In this document: one piece after another, positions 37,873 to 50,640 of the stretch
How the letters are laid out: each line of letters opens with the position of its first letter
Position numbering within the stretch: position 1 is the stretch's first letter
Source: Rhododendron vialii
Taxonomy: Eukaryota; Streptophyta; Magnoliopsida; Ericales; Ericaceae
Assembly: GCF_030253575.1 (NCBI RefSeq)
Contig: NC_080569.1
Span: 6,304,001-6,368,000, forward strand
DNA: 64,000 nucleotides
Reading direction: 5' to 3'
Position numbers and translations under genes: made by a program
The notes under the pieces: model-generated
Told to the model about the DNA's origin: nothing
Database searches by the model: none
The model's input: only the letters and a program-made list of their open reading frames with translations

Positions 37873-39580
37873 TTTCGAACGGATATATTCTTTCTTTTTT
37901 TTCTTTTTTTTTTTTGTGGACGATTTCCGTGTAGTTGTATTACCTTGAGCACAATGGTGCAGCGACTTGTCGGTTCCAATATGGTTGAAGCAAACGAGGT
38001 GATTTGGGTATTGAAGGAGCTTTTTTCTTCTACTTGGGTAACCAAATGCGTGCTAATTGTGAATAGGCACATATATGAGAGGATGTTTGAAAAATTATTG
38101 GTTAACAATAATGCCACGAACGTTTCAGTTCAATTACAGATTTACCTGTTTTCCCTCTTATCCAAGTTCCTGCTTCTCTCTCATCTGAGCTTTGTTCTCT
38201 ATTTGGAGCGAACCTGTTTCTCCCCTTCCTCCTCTACTTCCCTACATCTAGCCCAAGAGGGCGTGTTGGACAAGATGACAGTCTCTCTTAGTGAGAGATG
38301 GAAGTGGAGAGAAAAGAGTACGTATATGTGTTCGATGAACAGTGTGTGAGTTCTTTGATTGGATCTGTTTTTGTTTTCTGCATTGTGGTAATTATGCTCT
38401 GATGAGTTTAATGAGTTTGCAATTTTCATTGTTTCAAAATTGGACTAATTGTTCGGGCAATCTGAGCTCAATTTGATTTGTGGATTATTTGTTTCTCTCA
38501 CTTTTCTAGCCAGCTAGGGAGGTGGAATTGAAAGGTTGTCATTTTTAAATCATGTCATAGCACATTAGCTCATCTCTTCTGCCAATTTTGATCCTTATGA
38601 GGTATGGAACTTTTGGCGAAAGAAGTAAAGGAGGAGAGAGAAATCAGAAGAAGGAAAAAGAGGGAAGTGATTGGGATTATTTTTCAATTTCAGGTGAGGC
38701 AAATATTGCTAAAAAAACAAACAGTGGGTGAAGACCTTTAGGAGAGATTGAAACCTTTAGGAGAGATTGAAAAGTGGGTTTGATTTTTAGCGAGAGAAAA
38801 TAAGAAAAGATGAGAGAATGGTGAGATCGAGGGTAGAGCTTGGGAAGCTGCTGATGTCGAAATTTGCCTTTAACAATGATGATGTGCATGGGCAGGAGGG
38901 ACGATTAGGATTTGTAGGAACTCGGATTAAATCCAAGCCGTCCGTTTCAAGATCGACGGTTGGATCGATCGCACTACACAGTCTAGTGCGGCGGGTGCAC
39001 TACAGCCCCTCCCATTCCGGACAGGAGTGGGTTGTCCGTCCTGGTAGTGGTAGTGTGTGCGCGCTAATAAATGAGATGGAGTTTTGGTATTATCGGCCAT
39101 ATGAAGTGATGGGAATTGGGAAGGAATACATTCATATCAAGATGTTTGTCTTAATTGTTCTATCAATGTAATATGCATAGAAATTGAATTGAATCTCTAG
39201 GCATGTCTTATGTCATTTGGCTTTGATTTAGAGGCATGATTTGGCAGCAAAATAGGTATAGGGGATCATTGTTTTAGTGGTATTCTGAGAGCAACTATTT
39301 TGTGCATATTGCTGAAGGTAAGGTGTCTCCAATCCTCATCTGCCCATACCCCCAATGACCGGGAATTACATGGATTATGTTGTTATGTCTGTCATAATTG
39401 TTCATCCACTTCTGCATATACCATGCTAATGGTGCTCTAACAGAAATTGTTTATGTATACGAGAATTATGAGCAGCTTTCAGAATCACCTCCTCTCTATT
39501 GGCATGGTTCTCTCGCCATTTATTACTTCTATTACTCTATCTATCTCTGCCAACTTATTACTCCAAAAGATGCTCTTCTA
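37873..39580. other. 3' flank of the eIF2-beta locus, no gene recognised
   Basis: Frames of about 117-134 codons exist on the plus strand (37945-38349 and 38818-39171) but show no domain, no family resemblance and no splice context I can support. A 20-bp tandem repeat (aacctttaggagagattgaa) sits at 38750-38790. Confidence 0.45.
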
Positions 39581-39583
39581 TTT

Positions 39584-39704
39584 GTTCTTGGCCTTCAAAC
39601 CGATCAAATGTTTACAATGTCACTATAAAATAAGAATTTTTATAAGGAACTCAAATAGTCAAATGGTTCTTGGCCTTCAAACCGATCAAATGTTCACAAT
39701 GTCA
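39584..39704. repeat. 81-bp-spaced direct repeat
   Basis: ttcttggccttcaaaccgat caaatgtttacaatgtcac occurs at about 39585 and again, with one difference, at about 39666. Non-coding. Confidence 0.9.
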
Positions 39705-40274
39705 CCGTGAGTAGCCTTGGCAAACTGAACTAGCTTCTCTCTCTCTGGCACAAGGAATGAGCTCAGGAATTTCTGTTGGAACTTTGGAAAACCATGAAGA
39801 ACAATGAAATTGGGATGCTCCTTGTATAGCCATCGAGAGATCCTTAAAGTACTTACTAGTTACTACCCATAATTGAATTCGGGTCATGAATGTGGTGGGT
39901 TTAAAAGGAGAAAAACTCCCGCCAAGGAAGAGGGGAAGTGATTGAAGAGGCTCGGGAAAGCCGAAGGCCCTAGGTAAACCAAAGCCTCCCAAGTTCATTC
40001 ACACCTAAAATTTCCAACATTTTGTCCCTGTTCAGCTTGCCATCGATTTGTTATCAATGTTGATTTGCTTTGGTTTGTATAATTTTGGCTTGTTCTATGC
40101 TAAAAGTGCTAAATGACTAGTATTTTTCTTTAGCGGATCACAAAAAAAAAAAAAAAAAAACTTTTATTTTTCTTTATATTTTATGAAAGAAAATAAGTCT
40201 CTTTTTAACCCTTCTAACCCTTTTTTTATCACTTGTGGAAACTTAAATCCGGGATTCATGTTGTCCCTCTGTCT
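39705..40274. other. Intergenic, no gene seen
   Basis: No gene or element ends recognised apart from an A-run at 40141-40160. Confidence 0.5.
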
Positions 40275-40446
40275 CTGGGGGACAACATGCATGTTGAGCC
40301 TATCTGAATCGTCTATACTCAGCAATGGCCGGCTTAGATTGCATCTCGCCTGATAGATCTCAGTCATCAGCCGAGATGTAATTTGAGCCGTCCATTGCCG
40401 AACTCAGATGGGCTCAACACGCATACGCATACGCATACTGTCCCTA
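40275..40446. mobile_element. Foldback MITE, 172 bp
   Basis: ctgggggacaacatgcatgt plus gagcctatctga at the left pairs with the reverse complement of the right arm (ttagggacagtatgcgtatg, then gttgagcccatctga). Pairing continues through gcaatggccggct/agccgtccattgc to a centre near 40355. A (GCATAC)n run lies in the right arm. Superfamily not assigned. Confidence 0.75.
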
Positions 40447-43390
40447 ATGCACCAGCACCCAGATTCATTTTCCTAGACCCATGTGATCCAAACGTGCCTA
40501 AAGCAGACAAATAATTGGCATCGTGATACCTTTTTTAAGGACATACTGTATAAGATAAGACAAGCAAGAGGCCTGCATCCGGCCTACAAAATTGTCAAAT
40601 GGCCCTGGAATTTTGGAGCACCACGTGGAAGAAGTCTAATTAAGCTACTACTCTATTTTAGTAGTGTAATCTATTTCTCTTTGACTGAACTCTATTAAAA
40701 TTCTTATGATAAGGAACTGTTTGGATTTACCCAAAAAAAAGGGACTGTTTGGAAAGAACCAATGTCCGTAGGCTCATAACCGATGCTAGTACTTTCAATT
40801 CAAAAATGATGCACCTCAGTAAGAAGATCACAGATTCACTGTTCAGAAAAGAAAAAAAAAGAAAAGAAAAAAAAGAAAGAAGATCTATAGTTCTATATAT
40901 TCTCAATTTCTCACACACTTGGTCATTGATCTTGTTGATTTTCAATTGATCCGGACGGGTCCAACGAATAATTTGATAAAACCCTTTGACAACCAATTAT
41001 GACTAGCCTAGTTGGTCAACTTTGTACGCTCTCTATTGAGAAGTCAATGTGTCAAATCTTGCTGAATGCAAAAATTGATAAGAGTATTTCGTTGTTTCCC
41101 CTCATGTGTGACTGTTTCTTTAATTGTTATATGGTATATTTGGATTGATTTAGTTGTTGCAAATCTCACTTAATTAATGTGGTGTTATGGTATTGTAATT
41201 CTATAAGGGTAATTAGCACCCTGTTTTGTGAAAAGCCAAAAATATAAAACAAGATCAGATATAAACAATTGGTTATTCATAAGTGCCTTCCAAATAGAAA
41301 AAAAAAAAAAACTATACCTCGAATGTATACCAAATTGTGTGGGATCATTCCACATAAATGGTCGGAACCATAAAATTTGTTTAGAACGTGTTTTTAAGAG
41401 TCAGTAAAAACACAGCTTGTTTAGATATCGGCAAAGGCTCGATTATTCCGTTCAATTTCTACCATCGCTAATTCAGGGACGAAAATCGATTAAGCCCTCA
41501 CCAATATCTGAATGATCAATTTTTTTTCCTAGAATTCCTAAAAGTAATTTATAAATAAATTAAACCGACTTCAATAAATCATTAGGATGAGATTCCGAAA
41601 TAGTTCTCCTGCAATCTGGTATACATTTACTATTTGTTACAGCAAGTGGTTCAAATACGAACGTAATTCCCGTATTCTCCCGCGGGCAGATCTTAACATC
41701 AAATATTCAATCGTGAATCTTACTTTAAAAATCGAGTAGGTCCCACTTCATTTTTTTTCCTTTTAAGATTAGGGGGGCCACTTAAATTAAAGTCGGTTTC
41801 TAAAGTGGAATTGATTATTAACCTACCGAAAATTACTTCCCGTCCTACCAAAGCCAAGTATTTTCCCGAGTAATTAAATTTCCACTTATAGCCTTCAGCC
41901 GGCACTAATATACCTTTTTTACCCATAAAAAATCAAAGAAGAAAAGAAATAGAGTGTTGTTAATGTCAAAACTGTTATCGTACTCTCACGGTGAGATCCC
42001 AAACTTCCACTCTCCTACTGTGAAACAATTCTCAAATTTCTATTGCAAAAATCTTGCACTTGAGGTGTGAATTTTTTCACATTTTTCAAATGGTTAAAAC
42101 GAAAGACATAGAGGGCCTAAAAACAACAATAGTAGATTAGGGGGAAGAAAGATTAGTGATGTTTTTTTTATGTGATTGGGTAGAATCGTCAACAATGACG
42201 CGGAAAAATCCTTACCCTTACAAAATTTATTGATGAATGAGTAAAAAATTTAGAACCATCAGTTGTATGGACTAGTTAGAAAAAAACCTCTCGTCGTCTT
42301 AAAAAGTATCACAATGAATGTAGTTGTATGGAGGATATATAAGAGTAATATAAGCGAGCAAAATTTACTCTAATCGTCTCATTCGTATGGCCCTTTTGAT
42401 TATTTTCTCTTATAAATTGTTACTAGATTTAAGTCAAATTTTTACATCACATTATTTGTCTCAGTGAGAATATTAATCATGTAAAACTATACATCGAAGA
42501 AAAAAAAATTATATAAGATGACAACAAAAAAATGCCAAAAAGTTAGGACAACGAGGCCCTAAAACTATGCAATATGGAGGAGTTGAGTTTGTTCGCCCTC
42601 CATTTAAGAGGATAAATATTACCCTTATTCTTATTTGTTGAAATAGTGTGAATCTAATTACAAAGTGATGTCATGCTTATCAAAAAGTGTATAGCACGAG
42701 TGAGACCTATACCATTTCAATCAATAACAGAGAGAATAATGTTTATCTTCTTTTAAAAAGGATGAACAAAATTTCACTCAATATATGAAGTATTAAATTG
42801 CTTTAGTTATGTGTTTGAATCATTTTGAATATAAATGGAACGAATGAAAGTACTAACTTTGAGACTGGCAGCACAAAGTTAGGCCGAAAAAGCCCTATTG
42901 TCCTAAAGACTTTGTGATAGTAGTATTAAATTCCTTTACTCATATGTGTTTAAATCTCAATGATGTTGCATATATTATAATGGGATCTAATCTATCCCGA
43001 AAATCTCCGTTCCTCTGTGCCGAATTATTTTTCGGTCATTGAATTGTACGATTTTTTTCATATTTTAAATTTAACGGTCAAAAAATCGCTCAACACATAT
43101 GCAAATGAATTTTCTCCACATGCTGCCTCTACTAAAAGAGGGCTGCTAAGTAAAAAAAATTTTATTCAAAAATCACCTGAAATGCATTATTTATGACCGA
43201 TCATAAAATACATCGCTTTTGCTACTAAAATGGACCCAAGAAAGTGCTAGTATTGACTTTGGAATGGAGTACCAAAAATCCCATCTCCCTGTGAGCAAGG
43301 CATCATCAGATAGATGAGAAATCAAGGTCTGTCTTTTTCCACCCTCATCCCTCCCTTTCCTCTGTTGATTCCAAACTAGCCCCAATCGGG
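40447..43390. other. Long AT-rich intergenic stretch without a gene
   Basis: Nearly 3 kb with no supported coding frame, RNA gene or element ends on either strand. Short A-rich purine tracts (about 40848-40880) and T-runs occur. Confidence 0.55.
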
Positions 43391-43395
<5 letters not shown>

Positions 43396-43431
<36 letters not shown>

Positions 43432-43540
43432 GTGCCGGAATTTTGAATTCTGTGCTTCCAACTCCTTTTGTATCTCTTGGCCGGATTCAACTTCTCCAAC
43501 CTTCACCGACCAACTGCACTACAAGACTCTCGATAAAAAG
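43396..43540 (+). promoter_or_regulatory. CT microsatellite and possible leader exon of the NET4 gene
   Basis: A (CT)n run at 43396-43428 is followed by CT/AC-rich leader-like sequence ending cgataaaaag before GT at 43541, a plausible donor. With the acceptor before 46393 this would make a leader intron of about 2.85 kb, common for plant cytoskeletal genes. This is inference from composition and splice-like sites. A second CT run at 43711-43728 makes other leader models possible. Confidence 0.3.
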
Positions 43541-44420
43541 GTCAGACCAGCTCTAGATTTTCTTCCAATTCTTCCCAATTACTACTACTATAGGCATCTC
43601 AATTTTTTAATCTATCGTTTCTTTTTGTACTATCTACTTTCTGATTATGGATTTAAACAAAAAGTACTGTTAAATTAAATGATCTAGACCTTTTCCCACC
43701 AGCGTGCTTCTCTCTCTCTCTCTCTCTCTGAAATCTGGACTTTCAAAGCTTCGCTATCACCTTCTGTCGTTCCGATTCGTGTGAATTTAGTCTGCTAAAT
43801 TCATCTATATTCGTGTCTTCCCAAAATTGGCTTAGTTTTCTTCTGAAGCGGAAGGTACTCGAAAGGGAAAATCAAAGAAACTGGGTCAGATATTTGCATT
43901 GCCATTTGCACCGTTTCAACTGAATCTTGTGTATGACGATTGACGAAATTTCGTTCCGATGTGACATCTTCATTTTTTTTTTTTCCCGTTTTTGGTTAAT
44001 CAGCCTGTTTCGTTTATTAATTACTACTATAGTTAACTATTGTAGCCAGATACTCCGTAATTAACTGGAGTATTTTTGTTTGTTTATTTTGGTTGTCTCA
44101 GATTGAGAACCGAACCGCGTTGGATATAGCTGGAAATCTCGCTTGGGACAGTTGTGCATTTATTTGGGGTCAAAAAAATTAAAATACTACTACTATCCAG
44201 ATATATTTCTCTCTCTGTCGAAGGGAGGTTGGCGCGCTTTAGAGGCGCGTGGCTACCACTCTCCACTTAAACCGAGGTGCGTGTCGGTTCTCTAACCTTA
44301 TTCGATGACGCGTGTTTGTGGGCCTGTCGGCCTACTCTCGCAGCCCACTCTTTCAAAGGCTTTCAAGGCCTTTTTGCTCTGACTTTGGGCTTGGGCTCTA
44401 TGGGTGCATGTTTTATTCAG

Positions 44421-44557
44421 GGTCGGTTCCGCTGAGAAAATAAGCAGTACTTATTTTTAATTTTTTGAATTAAAGACGATGTATTGTGAGAGAATGATCT
44501 ATTTTGAAGAGCAAAAGGTAAGTATTTAAAAAATAAGAACCTTAGAGGAATAGGACC
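44421..44557. mobile_element. MITE (GGNNCGTTCC family), second member
   Basis: Ends ggtcggttccgctgag and cttagaggaataggacc are inverted repeats. The interior gaattaaagacgatgtattg plus tgagagaatga matches the element at 24509-24663. Confidence 0.65.
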
Positions 44558-44770
44558 TCATTAGTAGATGACATTTTGAAGCATTTTGTTTGTATTTTTT
44601 TGTTGGTTGTTATAGTTGTATTTCTGTATTTGCCCTTGTAATTTTTTTCTGTTTCAATATAACGGAATTTTCTTGTTCCTTAGAGAGAAAAACATGGGAA
44701 CATGTCAGTCTCGGTTGGCATGAAATATCATCATACGGAGTAATAAATTTCCCTATAACCGATATTAATG

Positions 44771-44952
44771 CTCTGTTTGGAACTTAGGGAAACAAAAGGA
44801 AGGAAAAAAATGAGAGGAAATTTTTTACTATTCACAATTCCAGAATTTGTTGTTTTTCTCTTCTCTTTCTCTTGTAACCAAACAATGGCAAAGAAATTTT
44901 TTTTAACTTCCCTTTCTTTTCCCTCACTTTCCCTAAGTTCCAAACATAGCCT
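44771..44952. mobile_element. MITE with TGTTTGGAACTTAGGGAAA ends
   Basis: ctgtttggaacttagggaaa at the left and tttccctaagttccaaacat at the right are near-perfect inverted repeats, extended by purine/pyrimidine-rich arms, 182 bp in all. It lies in the presumed leader intron of the NET4 gene. Confidence 0.85.
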
Positions 44953-46390
44953 AAGGTTTTTATTTGTAATTTGTTTACTTTCCATTTCTCAATCAAAACA
45001 TTCTTATTCAATTGCAATGGCAAAATGGTTGCTCTCATGCTCATTAATACATTCCATTGACATCCTTGATCCTATAATTGGACTATACTTCTATATTTGA
45101 CAAGCAATCTTATTCTTTTTCTTACCTCAGACTAACCAATGCTCATTGTTATTGTAATGCTACTTTGGGCTGAGATCTTCATGGGTGTTTTATGTTTTTG
45201 ACCTCTCCGACGGTTAATTGACATGAGAATTGTAACACGTAATCAATTGTGTTGGTCGTCACCAACAGAAGCCAACCTGAAGTTAACAAATTGCTATATT
45301 CAATTTGCAGACTTGCATAACACAACAATCTAGAGTGACATAGCACTATTCCATTGCACGCTGATACTAATCTGTTATTTTTGTGATAACTTCTATTTAT
45401 AGTTATAATAGGTAGTGCTGAAGTTTTTCAAGCTAAGTTATGTGTAGCTCTGTGAATGATCCACCCCATTTTCTTTTGTTTTTTGTTTTACCCAGGTCAT
45501 TTTACCATCTCAAAAGTGTTAGCTTTCTGTCAAATGGCTTCATCTTTGGTAAGCAAGTTACTTGTACTAAATTCTACCTCACTATATCGTCCTCACTATA
45601 TCGTCTGATGTTACAGTCCAAAAGTAGGCAATCTAGCTCCATCTCATTTCTATGGTACACCATCTCATTTCTATGGTACACAAAACTTTATCATTGGAAA
45701 CCTTGGAATTGCAGTAAGTTCGAATGATTTTCTTCCTGGTGTTGAATTTTAATTGCAAATTCAGCAATTAATGATTGCCTTTTAATTTCTTCATGGTTAG
45801 AAATTTTAATGATTGCCTTTTGACTTAGGAGGTTCTAGATTTTTAACATATGACCTTTTCTGGGAAATCTTATGCCCACTGTAAGCATCGTATGCAGCTA
45901 GCAGATTCGTGGGTGTCAAATAAGCTGGTAGATGAAATTCTCGATTCAAGCGGCCTAACATTTCATCACTTTGATTTCCGTGGAGTGATATGTTCTTTAG
46001 TAGGTGGAAAAAGGAATAAAATTTATGTCTAACCATAGTAGGCATACTCCATACAGCTCATGACAACCCGCCGAAACTAGTCCAGCTACAGATGTAACTA
46101 ATCCTGTTCATTACCATGCTACTTTCTAGATTAAAATTTCTAACGTCCTCGTAGATTAAGAGATGTATTTTCTAGAATTCCGAAACAATTGCCCATTTTG
46201 GTTTTATAGGCTATGGTGAGGCCTTCATCCTATGATGCCAGTGGGTGAAAATACTTTTCTCATAAGAAATGTATATTGCACATATTACATATTTTTTGAC
46301 ACATAAATATGCATTTATCTGTTTCAGGTTTGTGAAAATGCTATTTTTGAAATGGCTAATATTCTTTCCCTTTTTGGGTCTGCCTATCTC
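44953..46390. other. Presumed leader intron of NET4, no gene
   Basis: No coding sequence recognised. A short tandem repeat (ccatctcatttctatggtac) occurs at about 45640-45680. Confidence 0.45.
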
Positions 46391-46410
46391 AGGTTAAGGC
46401 AAATAAAAAC

Positions 46411-48916
46411 ATGAAGAGGACAGAGTCAAAGAAGTCACATTCCTGGTTGTGGGATAGCCACATCAGTCCCAAGAACTCGAAGTGGCTTGCGGAAAATCTA
46501 GAGGGTAAGCAACTGATATTGTGTCTTTATGGTTTTTTTTTTTTTTTGCATGCCTATCTACCCCATGAGCACCTAACAAAGAGATGAAAAGCTGAAATAG
46601 CAGATGCTGTGTCAATAGCAAATAGCTCTAGAAAAGTCGGATATGTTTCTGATTCTGCAACATATTATGATGGATGCCTTGAATTGACCAGAGTGCGAAC
46701 TTTATAGTTCCCTAAGAGTCTAAGACCTGTTTATTCCGCCCCATATTCATCTATAGATTGTATACGATTCTGAAAGACAGACAAATTTCTTGTGTAGAAA
46801 CTCTGGTGGTTATAGAAATTTTGCGCCACTGTATTTATTTGCCTTTTGTTTATTGAACTTCCCATCTAATTTTCTTGTGCATAAACCAAAGATGGCATAA
46901 TTTTTCAGCTGGCCGTGGCATCTTTTCCTTCATGGACGGTTTTTGTCGGGAATCATCATTCTTCGTTGTGTAGTTTAGTGGTATTTTGATACATGTGACA
47001 GTCAACTACATATTGGCCATAAAAGGGGGATGTAGGTGTCGACACTGGAAAATGATAGCCACAGTTCACTAAAAGGCCAGGAGTAGTGGTGATGCCACCA
47101 ATTCTGGGTGGTAGGAGGGTTAATTCGAATAAGACCTACTATTATATCATTATATATTTCGTTTTTATTGCAAATTCTAATTTTTGAGAAGTCAATGGGA
47201 AACATGAAAATGACGAAAGGGTCATTGATCTCAGATATGGACCAGAGCATCAAACGAATGCTGAAACTGATTGAAGAGGATGGAGAGTCATTTGCTAAAA
47301 AGGCTGAGATGTATTATCGGAAGAGACCAGAATTGGTTTCTCAAGTCGAGGAATTCTACCGCATGTACCGCTCACTGGCTGAGCGTTACGATCACCTTAC
47401 TGGAGAATTGCGGAGGAGCATTCCCTCGGATCTCCAATCCCAGGGCTCAGGTATCTCAGACAGTGGTTCAGAGCCACCCTCCTCGGGGCCTTCTCCTGAG
47501 CAAAGGATCAGCAGGCGTAAATCTGGCCCTAGAGCTGCTGGTTTTGAGTTTTTCCTTGGTTCTGGTGGGAGTAGCTCTGATGTGTACAACAAAGAAGGTG
47601 ATGACTCATCCACATTGGATTCGGAGGCGGAATCAGATGATTCCTCAGTGACCAGTTATTCAGCTGCATCGGGAAATGGTGAGGAGCGAAGGCTGCGTAG
47701 GAAGATTATAGAATTGGAGGTTGAGCTTCGTGATGTGAAAGAGAAGCTCCGGATGCAACAGGAAGAGAGTACAGATAGCTCTAAAAGGGGAACAAGAAAT
47801 GGGAATTCACATTATCTATTCAATGGAAGTGAGGGATTGGAGGAGGGAAAGAGAGATGCAAGAGAAAAGATTCTGCTTTACGAAGAAGAGATTGCTAGGC
47901 TGAGGTTTGAGCTACAGGAAAACAGATTCCATGAAGAAGAAGATAAAAATTTGGAAGCTGAAGTTGAATTAAGGCAGAAAGATGTCAAGACTTTTGGAGC
48001 CGATTTGGAGATGGAGAAAAAACAGTCGACAGAAGTTGTAGACATAATTGATGGGTTGAAGGAAGAAGTTTTAGACCAGAAACTTGGGGAAGAGCTGAAA
48101 ATCACAAAAGAAAAGCTTCAAGGTTCAGATAGAGAAGTAGCAAATTTGAGACATGAACTTGAGAATAGCAGATCCTCTATTCGACGCTTGGAAGATAAAC
48201 TTGGATTGGCTCAGAAAGATTTTTCTACGTGGAAAGCCAAGCTTAATAAGGACCACAAAGAAGTTTCAAAACTGCAGGATAGAATTGCGCGGTACAAAGC
48301 CAATTTATCAGAACGTGATCAAGAGATTAGGGGGTTGAGGGAAACGATTTCCAACGCCAACAAAAGCTTGTCTGAAGAAAACGTGCGGCTTCAGGCTGAA
48401 CTGACTAAATTGTCAAAGGAACAAACTTATTTGGAGGATAATCTCAAAGAATGGGAATTACGTTGTCAAACTCTAGAGGAGGAGGTTAAAAGAGTCAAGG
48501 CTGGAAAAGCAGATATGGAATGTTTGCTGCAAGCTGAAATTGAGCAATTGAAAGTTGCATTTGAGTTGGAGAAAGAAGAAATTAATGTTAAAATCACCAC
48601 ACTAGTTGCAGAGGTACGCGATAGAGATGATCAAATTGAACATCTGGACCGGCATTTGAAGCATTTGCACATGGAGCATGTTGAGTTGATTGCTGGAGCT
48701 GAAGGCGCACGTAGACTTGTGGAAAAACTGAGATCAAGAGTTGGGGAACTGGAGGAGGAGGTGGAGAAGCAGAGGGAGGAGATATTGGAAGGAGCAGAGG
48801 AGAAACGGGAGGCGATACGGCAACTGTGTTTCTCTCTAGAGCATTATAGAACCGGGTATCATTGGCTTAGGCAGGCTTTTGTTGGGCACAAGCGACTTCC
48901 TGTGATGGCTTCCTAG
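46411..48916 (+). CDS. NET4-type networked protein (NAB actin-binding domain plus coiled coil)
   Basis: Two coding exons, 46411-46504 and 47235-48916, give 591 residues. Exon 1 encodes MKRTESKKSHSWLWDSHISP, the start of the KIP1/NAB domain; exon 2 completes it (DMDQSIKRMLKLIEEDG, FYRMYRSLAERYDHLTGELR). A Ser/Gly-rich linker follows, then a long coiled coil (about 200-570) full of heptads, then the conserved end REAIRQLCFSLEHYRTGYHW and FVGHKRLPVMAS, which is NET4-specific as I recall it. NAB domains bind F-actin directly; NET4 proteins link actin to the vacuole membrane. The ATG is chosen by homology, since the frame stays open upstream to the acceptor. One oddity: the usual SWWWDSH reads SWLWDSH. 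No lesion seen. Confidence 0.95.
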
Positions 48917-49220
48917 TTTTAGATGTGAGGTTGGGTATATTCATCTTTCCGGGAGTTTGTCGCCTTTCCTTTTTTCGATTCATTTTCCAAGTTTCCTTTC
49001 TCGAGAAATTTGTGTGCTTTGCCTTTGTTAGGAATGGCCCAGTGGCCTCATGGTTCTTCGGTTTCTTTAAGTGCAGAAGCATTATTTATCTTACATTACA
49101 TGCCATACACCATCTAAACTGCCATTAAGGGCAGTAGCAGTATTGGGCTGCTTCGCTTATGTAATAATGCGCGTTTGTAATTTATGATTTTGGTGTTTGG
49201 GTGACTCTTTCCCATTTTTT

Positions 49221-49304
49221 CTTGGTGAATGGCCTCGCCCGGGTTGGGTTTGAAAGATATTTTTTCTTGGTGAATGGCCTCGCCCGGGTTGGGTTTGAAA
49301 GATT
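49221..49304. repeat. 45-bp tandem duplication
   Basis: cttggtgaatggcctcgccc plus gggttgggtttgaaagat occurs at 49221 and again at 49266. It lies between the NET4 3' UTR and the tRNA gene. Confidence 0.93.
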
Positions 49305-49387
49305 TGAATGCTATTTCTATTGCGTAAAAATGGAAAGCAGTGTCTGGATTGCGTCTCGGGGCAGGTGCAAAACACATAAAAGGAAAT

Positions 49388-49460
49388 CGCGCCAGGTAGG
49401 GGTCGAACCTACGACTTTCTGCTTAGGAAACAGACGCTCTATCCACTGAGCTACAGGCGC
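49388..49460 (-). tRNA. tRNA-Arg, anticodon CCU
   Basis: On the minus strand the 73-nt sequence starts GCGCCTGTAGCTCAGTGGAT and folds as a complete cloverleaf: D arm GCTC/GAGC, anticodon stem TCTGT/GCAGA with loop TTCCTAA (anticodon CCT), and T arm GTAGG/CCTAC with TTCGACC. The acceptor stem GCGCCTG/CTGGCGC has one T-T mismatch. No intron. Box B is GGTTCGACCCC-like, and a TTTT Pol III terminator follows at 49382-49379. It decodes AGG codons. It looks functional. Confidence 0.96.
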
Positions 49461-49669
49461 TTTCTTAGAAAGAAAACATGAGTTTTTAATTCTTATAAGA
49501 ATTGTTGTTGTTTGTGATAGCGCAGTTCTCATTTGCTTTTATACTTTCTTTTTTCCTTCCCCACCGACAAAATAAGTGTCACGTGTCGTGACCTCTTTAT
49601 TCACCAAATCTGTTTTTTCGAAGAGATTAATTAATTCTACCCACCCCACATGGGAACCTTACGATTTTA

Positions 49670-50063
49670 CAGAAATGTTGCTGGTACAGCAGAAATGACA
49701 CAGACAGCGCGTACAGCGAGCGTTTTGGCCCGTTTCGGGTCCAATAAAAATAATTAGAGTCGCTCATTTTGTTTAATATATATTATATTTAAGGTCTCCG
49801 TAAAAAATCAGCCCCATTCGACATCGATAAGGGCATTTACGAAGCGTCAAAAATCGCTTTAGAAATTTTCATAAGCAATTTTGGATGCTTCGTAAACGCC
49901 TTTATTGATATCGGATAGAGCTGATTTTTTACGGAGGCCTTAAGCAAAATATATTGAACAAAATGAGCGGTTCCGATTATTTTTGTTAGACCTGAGACGG
50001 GCCCAAACGCACGCTGTACGGGCTGTCTGTGCCTACTTCTGTTATACCAGTAGCATTGCTCAT
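49670..50063. mobile_element. 394-bp palindromic MITE with 7-bp target duplication
   Basis: The whole element is one imperfect inverted repeat: left cgtttcgggtccaataaaaa and right tttttgttagacctgagacg pair, as do ggtctccgtaaaaaatcagc and gctgattttttacggaggcc near the centre. GATTTTA flanks both ends (49663-49669, 50064-50070). No coding sequence. TSD length is near that of hAT or Mutator types, but the family is not assigned. Confidence 0.88.
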
Positions 50064-50213
50064 GATTTTATGCGTGAATATACTTTTTTGCGAGTTGTGC
50101 CGCTTGGATTATTGCAATTAATAAATGTACAGAAGGATCCATAAATGATGGTAGAAAATGTGGGCTTTTCACCTAATATGAAAAGAATTTGATGCAGTAC
50201 GTTTTTTTAAACA

Positions 50214-50329
50214 ACAATGCTACAACCATACTCACTTTACACACCCACACACACTAGATGTATGCAGTGTGTGTGGAGCCCACAACCTTTTGTATGTGAG
50301 TGTGTAAATGAGTGTGATTGTATCATTTT
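50214..50329. mobile_element. GTGTG-rich foldback MITE, copy 2
   Basis: The left arm caatgctacaaccatactca and right arm gagtgtgattgtatcatttt pair imperfectly; the centre is cagtgtgtgtggagcccac. Same family as 19400-19536. Confidence 0.65.
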
Positions 50330-50640
50330 TGCTTTTGAAAAAAAAAGGCCTTCATTTTAGTATAAGCTATTGTTGTACCTTGAATGCTCGGAGGAAAAGA
50401 GAGAGATTGAAAAAAACAAGGGTGAAAAGCTGCGGGATGATTTTTTGGCTTTCTTTGAACCATAGCTAGGCCTTTCAATTGGGTATTATGGGATGATTTA
50501 TTTTCTTTTCTTTCTTCCCGATTGGCGATTATCTGTTTGTAACGGACTGGGTTAGTAGTTAGCTAACCGCGATTTTTCCACAAATTTAGTTCTGCATTTT
50601 ATATATTTATCTTAGGATTGGATATGATATCTAAGATGAG

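Noticed and set aside
37945-38349. 134-codon plus-strand frame after eIF2-beta
   Set aside because: No recognisable family and no start context; likely 3' flank.
47108-47236. Upstream start codon extending NET4 exon 2 into a 602-codon frame
   Set aside because: The extension is intronic; exon 1 at 46411-46504 supplies the conserved start of the NAB domain and joins in phase at 47235.
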